Positions 22,001 through 29,462 of a stretch of 64,000 bases of DNA are shown in pieces. Source of the DNA: Phallusia mammillata (lineage: Eukaryota > Chordata > Ascidiacea > Phlebobranchia > Ascidiidae); assembly GCA_003260075.1 (NCBI GenBank), contig QLIY01000611.1, forward strand, positions 1 to 64,000, written 5' to 3'. Made by a program: the position numbers and the translations under genes. The stretch's first letter is position 1; every line of letters begins with the position of its first letter. A model generated the notes under the pieces. It ran no database searches. It was not told the DNA's origin and was given only the letters and a program-made list of their open reading frames with translations.

Positions 22001-24416
22001 ACACTTTAATCGTAGGTTATTCCCAAATATGTTTTTACACTATTTACATGGGTAATGTATAACTTTCCTCGTGTATCTTTGATCATTTCAACATTTTTTA
22101 CATTGCATATCACTTGATTATGTTCTTATTCGCTTTGCGAAACTTTGAAACTACATTGCTATTAATTTGCAGAGGTGGGGTCCAACAGGGCACTATGAGT
22201 TTGATTATCCCAGTATCGATTCTAGCAGGGACAGGTTGCAAACTTCCGTTCGCATTTCCGGAACTGTTCGAAACATGTTCTTTGGTTACACACTGTTTTC
22301 AGAGTATGTTATTTTCCTTTCTTTGGTTTGCGATGTTTCAAATTGCAGTTTGTCTATTTGCGACGTGATATCATCGCCGAAAAAACAAACAAATTATGTA
22401 TATTGTTAGAGACTTTTGCCCCTGAAAATTAGATGATATATCCTAATAATAAAAACACTAGAAGCTGCTAGTACAACATGTGCAAGTAGCAACGTGTTCT
22501 TTTGACAGGTTCATTACCAAACCTGCGTGAAATTAAAGTGTCTGGAAGACCTGCTTGTTTGAACTTAGCCACTGTTGCTGATTTGTTAATAACATATTAT
22601 TTCTTAGTGAAACATGGAAAGTTTCCCAAACTCAAGTTGCCGAAGCTCTCAATGAGATGATGTTAGTGATTGTTGGAGCTGTAGGTATGAAAAAAGTAAA
22701 TTTTTAGATTTTTGTAAACATACTTTAAATTTGGTAAAGTTTTAGCTTAAAAAAAACATCTCTATTCCACCGATCACTTAAATGTTATCACGTTTCAAAT
22801 GGCAGTTACCAATTAATAAACAATGTGCTGTTTACAGAACCTCTTCTTGTGCAACCAACCACACAGTCCGCTGCAGGTACAATTAATAATAGTTTTTAAT
22901 TAGCTTTATTGCGATCACCTAACTTCATTTAAACAGAACCGAATTTTTGTTGTTCAATTTAGACGAACTATTTCTTTCCTCGTGTACTGCAAAAGTGTCA
23001 GTCAACTCCATCTTTAGATGTGATGCAATTTTCAGCAAACAGGCTAAAAGATTCAAGGGCCCAGATAGTTGCAGGTATGGCTATGTTATATTGTCTTGCC
23101 CAAACAAACCTAAAATTTATTTTTTGTAAGTGTTTCAAACTTGATTGTTAAACTAGAAGTAGATTATTTGATGTATTTTAACACATTGTTGTTTAATATC
23201 AGATCTGTCTTGGACCAACTCTTCCGTTGCGTTTCGTTTCAAACTTATCAGTGTTACCAGGGATGGAAAGAAAATTATTTTGATACCCTGGTGCCTTCGA
23301 ATTTCAACTCTGAGGTATTGAAATTGTTGTTTGAAACGCAGGTCTAAACATACACAAAAACCGTATTTTTAGCTGAAACAATGAAAACTGAAAAAGTTCA
23401 AATTTAGGTGATCATTTCGTATCTCCGCAATCTTCCAAATGCGAGAAAGGACGACAAAAACAACTTGGTCGACACATTTTGTCACCACGCTGCAAATAAA
23501 TTGGACTTTCCATTCGAACTTCCATACCTGGCAGATTTATGTTATCCTGGTGTGGTCGATGATTTGGTGGAGGAATCTGGAAAGTTCATGTATATTTACT
23601 TGTGGTCCAGAAATGCCACTGACGTTTGTCCGTAAGTACACGATAGTATTTTTTGAACTTACAGTTAAATTCTGCAATAATTTTTACCCGATTTTTTAAA
23701 CATTTCAACGACTTCATAACCCTTTTTTGTTTTTTTGTTCGGGAAAAAAATATTCAAAACACTCCAGTTTTAAGTGAGTTATCATCTGAATATTTCGTTT
23801 GAAACTTTTTTCGTGTCCTACTGAACCTTAAAACCGATTTAAAACATAAATCTAAGACAAGGTAAAAACATAAATATCAGATCAATTAAATTTGTTGTTG
23901 CAGAGCTTTCCAAACCTTGCGGTCTTGGTTTGTTAACACCACAAGAAACCGCTGTTCGTTTGATTTCTCTGGACGTTTTCAGGCAAGACAAACAAGACAA
24001 TACCTCAACCGGCTTGTCCAACTTGTTATTGCTGCTGTAGATGAAATGCAATCTTCCATCTGCACAAGTGAGTAAACAATACCGCCAAAAAAAAAAACTT
24101 TTGACCGTGGTACATATTCGTTGATAAAAAATATATAACTATATGTCGAGTCATGTACAAAGAAATGCACATAAAAACATAAATGAAACTTGTTTTTGCC
24201 TATATTTTGACAGTTAACACTCAACCGAAGAGATTGGTTATTAAGGACTTCGAGGATCTCATGTTCGGTGGAAAACCAAGGTACTGTTTATGTGTTGAAA
24301 AGTTCCTAACATTTGTGACATTACAAAACTAGATCTGAGCTTTTATATTTTTCAGTCAACCGAAAAAGCAGGATGGCTCTTCATCAAAAAGACGTAAAAG
24401 CCAACGTAAAAACTGA
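2855..24416 (+). CDS. Gene A: giant secreted or membrane protein of seven repeated modules plus a cysteine-rich C-terminal domain
   Basis: About fifty exons read in one frame from a signal peptide at 2855, through seven copies of a 200-220 residue module, to a cysteine-rich domain ending at a TGA at 24414-24416. Exon phases repeat exactly in every module: A ends in phase 0, B in 2, C and D in 0, E in 2, F and G in 1. Module borders are therefore phase 1-1 and exons can be duplicated or skipped without breaking the frame. An alternative end after module 6 (20105-20275) encodes a membrane segment. The paralogue on the other strand (27397-59127) has the same order. A possible poly(A) signal AATAAA lies near 24732. 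I do not recognise the module family; an extracellular adhesion, coat or recognition role is only a guess from its architecture. Confidence 0.85.
2965..5924. mobile_element. hAT-like element, 2.96 kb, in intron 1 of gene A
   Basis: The left end reads CAGTGGCGGCTCGTGC and the right end is the inverse of CAGGGGCGGCTCGTGC (15 of 16 match). The 8-bp direct repeat TTGATAAT flanks it at 2957-2964 and 5925-5932. That makes it a hAT-superfamily insertion. The interior is AT-rich; the longest frame (4748-5161, 137 codons) does not look like a transposase to me, so it is probably non-autonomous. The unbroken target duplication suggests a fairly recent insertion. Confidence 0.88.
6070..7587 (+). CDS. 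Gene A module 1
   Basis: Exons: A 6070-6218, B 6291-6346, C 6417-6510, D 6699-6866, E 6931-7061, F 7180-7274, G 7525-7587. The module begins SFDIDNAV, has a variant acidic motif ([13 protein letters not shown]), HPFVALWW in C, SNFGSD and LSICEVFF in D, and LFGYTLLSK at the end of E. The longer D (168 nt) and E (131 nt) exons set it apart from the internal modules and match gene B module 1 (D 168 nt), so the N-terminal modules are direct counterparts. Exon F is preceded by a broken partial copy ending at the N at 7127, and exon G by a partial copy at 7357-7408 that ends in a 10-G run. I take the second copies as the intact ones. Confidence 0.85.
7671..9940 (+). CDS. Gene A module 2
   Basis: Exons: A 7671-7825, B 7989-8044, C 9060-9159, D 9266-9418, E 9545-9666, F plus linker 9813-9940. 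This is the clearest complete copy: [12 protein letters not shown] in [16 protein letters not shown] in [13 protein letters not shown] in [14 protein letters not shown] and [11 protein letters not shown] in [11 protein letters not shown] in [16 protein letters not shown] in F. The linker ([11 protein letters not shown]) is fused to exon F and not separate. The intron at 8045-9059 holds a degenerate CAAGTCAAGTC-rich repeat (about 8085-8235) and a split transposon end. There are several N-glycosylation sequons, including NVT, NET and NLT. Confidence 0.88.
7862..7978. repeat. Three tandem copies of a 39-bp unit in an intron
   Basis: The unit starts TTTCATTTCTTYAATTTGTT and ends ACYAACATG. It occurs at 7862-7900, 7901-7939 and 7940-7978 with only one or two differences. 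It lies between exons A and B of gene A module 2 and is probably a small minisatellite; I see no coding role. Confidence 0.9.
8304..8470. repeat. Two near-identical copies joined at a G run, one with a MITE end
   Basis: The sequence from CCCTATAGGGT through AACAACGTGGTACG occurs at 8304-8362 and again at 8416-8474. Between them lie an 11-G run (8363-8373) and 42 bases ending TTTGGGAACCACTG, a typical hAT MITE terminus. The second copy follows this terminus directly at CCCTATAG. The likeliest reading is two haplotypes, one with and one without a MITE at this site, joined end to end. Confidence 0.6.
10112..11795 (+). CDS. Gene A module 3, with several exons broken by assembly gaps
   Basis: Exons: A 10112-10242 (cut off inside the acidic motif by a G run), B 10461-10516, C partial 10588-10644 then complete 10718-10817, D 10899-11057, E 11207-11328, F 11491-11569 with a second partial copy up to 11640, G 11724-11795. 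Sequence marks are [12 protein letters not shown] and PDGGNDMFD in [12 protein letters not shown] in [11 protein letters not shown] and [11 protein letters not shown] in [12 protein letters not shown] in E and [16 protein letters not shown] in F. G is a Thr-rich linker. The D exon is 159 nt, two codons longer than in module 2. The second donor of F is a weak GTGGAT. Confidence 0.75.
10388..10432. other. 45-base G run (gap placeholder)
   Basis: An uninterrupted run of 45 G interrupts gene A module 3 between two partial copies of exon A (the ITEATNS start at 10112 and again near 10366) and exon B. The missing piece should encode the end of exon A and the following donor. Its position between duplicated flanks suggests a gap of estimated size and not genomic poly-G. 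Confidence 0.75.
12061..15269 (+). CDS. Gene A module 4
   Basis: Exons: A 12061-12215, B 12289-12344, C 12677-12770, D 13622-13777, E 13852-13973, F 14130-14212, G 15195-15269. Marks: [19 protein letters not shown] and [13 protein letters not shown] in [11 protein letters not shown] in [14 protein letters not shown] and [10 protein letters not shown] in D, LGYILLSK in [16 protein letters not shown] in F, and a Thr/Asn linker in G with several NxT/S sequons. The intron between C and D contains two adjacent hAT MITEs. The long F-to-G intron (14213-15194) shows nothing I can identify. Confidence 0.85.
12914..13064. mobile_element. hAT-like MITE, interrupted by an 80-base G run
   Basis: It starts CAGGGGTTATTAACC and ends in TTTAAGAACCATTG, an imperfect inverted repeat. 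The 8-bp repeat CCTTAGGG flanks it at 12906-12913 and 13065-13072. The interior is mostly an 80-base G run (12971-13050), which I read as an assembly gap. The same target repeat is shared with the next element. Confidence 0.65.
12971..13050. other. 80-base G run (gap placeholder)
   Basis: A homopolymer of exactly 80 G lies inside a MITE in an intron of gene A. Its translation as poly-Gly or poly-Pro is meaningless. Similar long runs occur at 10388, 28362 and 43944. Confidence 0.75.
13073..13288. mobile_element. hAT MITE, 216 bp, next to another at the same target
   Basis: It starts CAGTGGTTCTCAAAC and ends GTTCGAGAACTACTA, an inverted repeat with a few mismatches. It is flanked by CCTTAGGG at 13065-13072 and 13289-13296. 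The interior has two copies of a GCGACGC...GGAAAA...CGACGCACCAG motif in direct orientation. Three CCTTAGGG copies (12906, 13065, 13289) show that two elements inserted into one target, the second into the duplicated site of the first. Confidence 0.8.
15491..17531 (+). CDS. Gene A module 5
   Basis: Exons: A 15491-15672, B 15752-15807, C 15935-16034, D 16339-16494, E 16871-16992, F 17183-17265, G 17457-17531. Marks: [19 protein letters not shown] and [12 protein letters not shown] in [11 protein letters not shown] in [12 protein letters not shown] and [10 protein letters not shown] in D, LGYVLLST in E, and [15 protein letters not shown] in F. Exon A is longer than usual (182 nt) because of a Ser/Thr-containing N-terminal extension. 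The donor after F reads GCAAGT, so this is a GC-AG intron. Modules 4, 5 and 6 are more like each other than like the rest, pointing to recent local duplication. Confidence 0.85.
17850..20031 (+). CDS. Gene A module 6
   Basis: Exons: A 17850-18001, B 18103-18158, C 18249-18345, D 18619-18774, E 19211-19332, F 19448-19530, linker G 19603-19668 and a second linker 19990-20031. Marks: [19 protein letters not shown] and [12 protein letters not shown] in [11 protein letters not shown] in [14 protein letters not shown] and [10 protein letters not shown] in D, LGYILLST in E, and [15 protein letters not shown] in F. The first linker is rich in Thr (NTTTTTETT); the second ([13 protein letters not shown]) leads into the membrane exon. 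Both linkers end in phase 1, so either could splice to the membrane exon at 20105 or past it to module 7 at 20366. Confidence 0.85.
20105..20275 (+). CDS. Gene A alternative end: transmembrane segment and short cytoplasmic tail
   Basis: Exon 20105-20177 and a last exon 20260-20275. Joined to the preceding linker they encode a hydrophobic stretch ([16 protein letters not shown]) followed by basic and polar residues ([12 protein letters not shown]) and PPDG, then TGA at 20273-20275. This is the pattern of a type I membrane protein with a tail of under 20 residues. Phases and splice sites are good (TTGCAG acceptor, CGgtaaat donor, AACAG acceptor). The next module's exon begins only 90 bp later, with no room for a new promoter and signal peptide. 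The two ends are therefore more likely alternative 3-prime ends of one gene than two genes. No matching exon was found in gene B. Confidence 0.65.
20366..22876 (+). CDS. Gene A module 7 (divergent last module)
   Basis: Exons: A 20366-20502, B 21236-21297, C 21360-21465, D 21798-21953, E 22173-22303, F 22608-22684, G 22838-22876. Marks: [12 protein letters not shown] in [12 protein letters not shown] in [11 protein letters not shown] and [11 protein letters not shown] in D, and FFGYTLFSE in E. B is longer (62 nt) and E is 131 nt, like module 1. It is the most diverged module in the gene and leads directly into the cysteine-rich domain. A large CCTA microsatellite lies in the intron between A and B. 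Confidence 0.8.
20639..21000. repeat. (CCTA)n microsatellite, about 90 copies
   Basis: About 360 bases are an almost perfect CCTA tetranucleotide array in an intron of gene A module 7. The 43 bases just after it (21001-21043, ending TTAGGTAATT) are nearly identical to 20514-20559 before it, so the array may be bounded by two copies of the same flank. Confidence 0.95.
22963..24416 (+). CDS. Gene A cysteine-rich C-terminal domain and basic tail
   Basis: Exons: 22963-23074, 23203-23314, 23408-23631, 23904-24067, 24214-24280, 24356-24416. The first four carry ten cysteines in the contexts SSC, FRC, DSC, FRCVSF, YQC, TFCHH, DLCYP, DVCP, NRCSFD and SSIC. The fold is unknown to me. The domain ends with a conserved [16 protein letters not shown] segment and a lysine/arginine-rich tail ([12 protein letters not shown]) with no membrane anchor. 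Gene B has the same exons with the same lengths (112, 112, then 164 and 67 nt), so the domain was present before the two genes split. Confidence 0.85.
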
Positions 24417-25269
24417 TCCAGCAATACAAGGTGAAGACCATTTTTTAAACATGCTACTTGAAATCAATGAGATATTTTACCCTGTTGCAGAGAAAAATAT
24501 AAGTTAGTTTAAGACAAGAGAATTTACGAGAGGGTGGTCCTACTAGGGGGGATTTTGTATTAGCAAGTGAAGAATTTGTTTTCAAAAAGATTGGGTTCAT
24601 CCTACAAACCGTGTAGTTATAAGTATTAAAGTGCAATCAGTTGATCAAAGTAATATAGCTTCATTTATCATCTTCTTGTTCTGATATAACTGTATTTGTA
24701 CTGATTAACTTTCGGGCAGAGTGGTGACTAAAATAAAAAAGGATAAAAGTGACTGGTTTAGGACATTCGGATTGTAACAACTATACTTTCTTCCATAAAA
24801 AATTTTGTGCATTATTCCCTCTAATGAATTCTTTGCTTGTTTTAACAGGTCAAAATATGCTACCCAGAAAAAAACGCTTTACCGTTATGATCTTGGATGA
24901 AACCTCTACTTGATGAAGCTTTGAATTATTATCAAACGTTAACTCTGCGTTAGTTAAACCATTTTCTATGATGTGTTATATCACGCATTATGCTAGCGTA
25001 CATAAATCAAACAGTATGAACAGAAAGATAGTAATTTGTCCGTATGTTTTAAAACGAGTTTAAATAGAGCGAGCTTTGTAACCTTTATTGAAAACAAAAA
25101 TTATAAAGGCGTACGCAGAGAATAAACCGTAGATCAAAAACAGTTTGCCTATAATGGTTTGAAAGTTCCGAAGATGGAAAACATAAAAAATAACGTTAAC
25201 TTTCACTTGATACTGATTGTGATCTTCGGTAACACGCAAAATCAGGCAAGAGTCAGTTTGTAACCAGAA
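24417..25269. other. Intergenic, downstream of gene A
   Basis: No coding sequence is recognised. AATAAA at about 24732 could serve as the poly(A) signal of gene A. Confidence 0.4.
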
Positions 25270-26930
25270 TATTTAAATGCACATCCACTAAAACTGGTTT
25301 AGACCGGTTTCAGCCACCTCTCGAACCTCCAAACCGGTTCAAACCGGAATCGGAGAGACAAAAAAATTGACACAATTTTTGAAAAAGGGTTTTCAGCGTT
25401 TTAGGGATAGGGTTTAGCTCTTTCGATTTTCGGGGGTCAAAAACCCACCTAAAACCGGATTTTTCTTGAATTTGTTAGGGTTTTCGAGTCAAAATTTTGT
25501 CTCTCCGATTCCGGTTTGAACCGATTTGGAGGTTCGGTCGGAGGCCGAAACCGGTCTAAACCAGTTTGAAACTGGAATCCGGCGAAAACCCACCCAAAAC
25601 CGGATTTTTCTTGAATTTTTTGACCCCAGCAGAGAATCGTATAAAAAAACGTTTTTTTCAAAACTCGAGTCACAAATTTGTCTCTCCGATTCCGGTTTAA
25701 ACCGGTCTGGTGGTTCGGTAGGAGGCAGAAACCGGGCTAAAACAGTTTGAAACTGGAATATTCCGGCGAAAACCCACCCAAAACCGGATTGGGGGGGGGG
25801 GGAATTTTTTGACCTCTGAAAATCGAAAAAACGGAAAGGCTATAGCCTTGGGGTTTTATCAAAAATCCGAGTCAAATTTTTGTCTCTCCGATTCGGGTAA
25901 ATCCGGTTTGGAGTTTCGGTAGGAGGCAGAAAGCGGTCTTAACCAGTTTGAAACTGGAATATTCCGGCGAAAACCCGGTCAAAACCGGATTTTTCTTGAA
26001 TTTTTTGACGCCCGAAAATCGAAAAACGGAAAGGCTATAGTTTTAGCGTCTTTTTTCAAAAATCGAGTCGACATTTTGTCTCTCCGATTCCAAACCGGAT
26101 TTTTCTTGAATTTTTGACCCCCGAAAATCGAAAAATGGAAAGACTATAGCCTTAGGGTTTTTTCAAAAATCGAGTCAAAATTTGCCGTAAGGGTTTTCAA
26201 AAAACGGGCCCGTTTCTGGTCTCTGCGATACGGTTTAAACCGGTTTGGAGGTCAGAATTTTGTCCCTCCGATTCCGCTTTAAACTAGGGTTGAGGTTCGG
26301 TAGGAGGCAGAAACCGGTCTAAACCAATTTGAAACTGGATGATTTCGGTAAAAACCCACAATAAACCGGATTTTCTTGAATTTTTGACCCCCGAAAATCG
26401 AAAAAACGGAAAGGCCGTAGCCGTAAGGGTTTTCAAAAATCGGGCCCATTTTTGGTCTCTCCGATTTCGGTTTAAACCGGTATGGAGTGTTGGTAGGAGG
26501 CAGAAACCGGTCTAAACCAGTTTGAAACTAGAATATCCTGCCAAAAACCTACTAAAATCTGGTTTTTTATTTACTTTTTGGATTCCCGAGAACGTAAAAA
26601 CGGAAAGGCTATTGGCCTTGTGTTGTTTCGCATATTGGGTTAAAACAAGTTCTCAATTTTGGTTTAAACTGGTTTGGAGATTCGGTGGGAGGGCCAAACC
26701 GGCTAGAACCAGTTTGACACAGGAATATTCAGACGAAAACCTACGCGAAGCCGGACATTTTTTGGTTGTTTTACCCGCAAAATCCAAACAAGGGAAAGAC
26801 CAACGCCTTTTTTCAAATCGAGTTATATTTTTTACATCCAAATCGTGTTTGAAACTGTTTGTAAGTTTGATAGGAGGCCTAAACCGGCTAGATCCAGTTG
26901 AAAACAGTAGAATTTAAAACCTTGAAAGGT
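25270..26930. repeat. Satellite-like array, unit about 180-215 bp, between the two convergent genes
   Basis: A degenerate unit recurs seven or eight times. It contains TCTCTCCGATTCCGGTTTAA, then ACCGGTTTGGAGGTTCGG, GTAGGAGGCAGAAACCGG, AACCAGTTTGAAACTGGAAT, AAAACCGGATTTTTCTTGAA and CCCGAAAATCGAAAAACGGA. Short palindromes such as AAACCGGTTT occur throughout. Copies begin near 25499, 25678, 25880, 26078, 26255 and 26455 and decay toward 26930. A 12-G run (25791-25802) interrupts one copy. Frames in this region are repeats and not genes. Confidence 0.88.
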
Positions 26931-27396
26931 AATATTGCTTGCCGTTTCTGCTTCATAACTGGACAGCTTCGGTCTAAAATCATAACGTTTTGAAATCTTT
27001 TAGAACTGAATGTGTCCGTTTAAAAAGAAGCTTGTTATTAACATTGTGTCTTGTCTCAGAATAATACTTCCGTTAAATCTTTTAACAGTATTGGGTTTAG
27101 TTTCAATGCTCACACAATGTTGCTTCGTAAAATTTAATATCGTTGATCAAATTGACAAAACCATAATTTTCGAATCGCATCACAAATAATATCCTGGCAA
27201 CTTTGTAGTATATTTTCATTTATGTACAAAAAATCTTGCAACATGTTTGTTAGGATATTTACAGGAAATGGTAATTAATTTGTTTACATGTAGGTTACAC
27301 ATGTATAATTTTAATTCGTACATTTATCCACGAAAGCATGTCAAAAAATATGCAATGATAAACTGCTGATATGCGCTGCGCATTTTATGCTTTTGT
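26931..27396. other. Intergenic, downstream of gene B
   Basis: AT-rich DNA with no recognisable coding or repeat content, separating the satellite from the last exon of gene B. Confidence 0.4.
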
Positions 27397-28361
27397 TCAC
27401 CAACTGGAAACATCTGTAGAATTCATGCCCAGCTGTTTCTTCGGTGAATCACACTCCTTCTTTCTAAACAAACAGTGGAAGGGGTTTACATCAAAATAAT
27501 CAACAATACGTGGCCAGAAGTAGGAAAGGTGTAACACAGATACTTTAACACAAACAAGCGAGTTTAAATTGAACAACAAAGTAAAGAAAAAACATTGAAA
27601 ATCATCCCGAAAAATTAAAGCACATACTTATTACTTCCACCCATCAATGCTTCTTCAAACTCTGGTATGACCAGTCGTCGAGGGTCGTCGTAATCTGCAA
27701 AATGTTAACCAATGTAAAACATACGAAATCCATTATCAATTTGGTACACATTTCGAACGTACATGTACAGATGGAGGTACGTATTTCATCTAAGCTTGAG
27801 ATGACCACGTTGGCAAGCTGCTCAAGATAATCGCTTGTTACTTTGTTACGAACGAGACGTGACAAATCAAAGCTACAGCGGCTTCTGGTTGTGTTTACAA
27901 ACCAAGAACGTAATCTTTCAAAGGTTCTGAAAAAAAGTATCATAAGTTTGAAAATATTTGTTTCAAGGCTGAAATCAGTTAGCTTAAGTATAAAGAACAC
28001 ATATAATTTTTTTTCTTATGCAAGAATCTTCAGTGTCTGACAATGCAACATAAAAGGGATTAAAAATAGACAATACATCTTAAAGTATTAAACTATCTCA
28101 AACACGACCAGCCCTCAACTGAAAGCATGAAAGTTAGAAATCGTTACAACAATGGTAACAGAATAGGAAATGATTCCCAGAATCAACTTATAAAGAGTTC
28201 TGAAATTCTTTCAGGATTTTTTTAAAGTGTACCTATTGGATCCAAAACTCGCTTTGCTAACATATGATGCAAGTAAAAGCCTATGTATTTAAAATACGAA
28301 AAGTTGGGTAGTGTTCATATAATATTTTGTTAACAAACCAGGATTAATAAACTTACGGGCA

Positions 28362-28407
<46 letters not shown>

Positions 28408-29462
28408 CGGTCGAGTCCCTGGACCACAAATATTTGTACAGAAACTGTTGAACTTCCGACACAAGTTGGTCGAGCACCTTCTCATCACATACGCCACGCA
28501 AACTGGGTAGCTCGAACGGGTATTTCATTTTATTTGCGCTGTGGTAACATAACGTGTCGACGAAGTTGTTTCTGTCGTGACGTCGCACGTTCCGAAGGTT
28601 TCTCAAGTAGTTTATGATCGCCTATATGTCAAAAAAATAAGTTAAACAATGTCGACCAGTAGTTTAAAATAAATACACGAAAGTTTATTTAAGTCAGTGG
28701 CTCTCAAACGTTTTCATTATTTTTTCACAACGGTCCCTTCGCCATTATTTGAGGGCTCGCGGTCCTTAAGCCAGAATGTGTATGTCAAAAAAACGAAAGT
28801 TGATTGTAGGATTTTAGCTAGTTATGCAAAATTGCACATAACTGTGATCCAAAGACAGCATCTGACATCACAGACAAGACAAAAAAACATTACGATTGTG
28901 GCCGAACAATTATATTTTTGTTAGTTGCCATGCAATAAAGGCTAGCAATGAAGATAGTCGATTCTCAATTCTACTTTATTCAATGCCACAAACTGCTGAT
29001 GCCAAATAAGATTATAGAATTACTTTAACCTTTTCGCGGTCCCCCCAAATTTGCCTCACTGACCCCTAAAGGGCCGCGGGCCCCAGTTTGTAAACCGCTG
29101 CTTTCAGTTACAATAGGATTTTTACGTAAAAAATAGTCAAACGAGATACTTATATAACAAGCCGTAAAGTAACCTTTGATTTGTAGCCTAAGGGCACTAA
29201 GCTGTCAAAACGATTCTCTCCTGTTCCCTGAAGGCACTGGTACATTTGGAATGATACACAGCTAAACAGGCGGTCCATAACCGACCTAAACAGAAATGAA
29301 AGGTTTGTTTCAGGTTTGATGCCACAACCCTTCATAACTGCAACACTTGCCTGCAAACTTCAGCCCCGGTGTATCTTTTCGCTGGTTTGCGGAAAACCGC
29401 TTCACATCTAAAAATGGATTGGACCGCCGTTTTTGCAGAGCATGAAGGTAGGAAGGGAAGAT
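27397..29462 (-). CDS. Gene B cysteine-rich C-terminal domain
   Basis: Exons in coding order: 29462-29351, 29285-29174, 28621-28357 (interrupted by a G run), 27926-27763, 27694-27628, 27463-27397. Cysteines fall in the same contexts as gene A: PSCSAK, FRCEAVF, EVCR, FSCVSF, YQC, TLCYH, GVCDE, SRCSFD and TSIC. The end of the third exon is replaced by the G run at 28362-28407, where gene A has DVCP. The segment PRRLVIPEFEEALMGG and a final SPKKQ also match gene A, but the tail ends NSTDVSSW and lacks gene A's basic run. The donor after the first of these exons is GCAAGT, a GC-AG intron. Confidence 0.82.

Noticed and set aside
20276..24416. Module 7 plus cysteine-rich domain as an independent third gene
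   Set aside because: No signal peptide exon or promoter space is visible in the 90 bp before the first exon, and the phase-1 entry fits splicing from module 6. Not excluded without transcripts.
25449..26917. Several frames of 60-130 codons between the two genes
   Set aside because: They are repeats of the satellite unit on both strands and recur with the same period.
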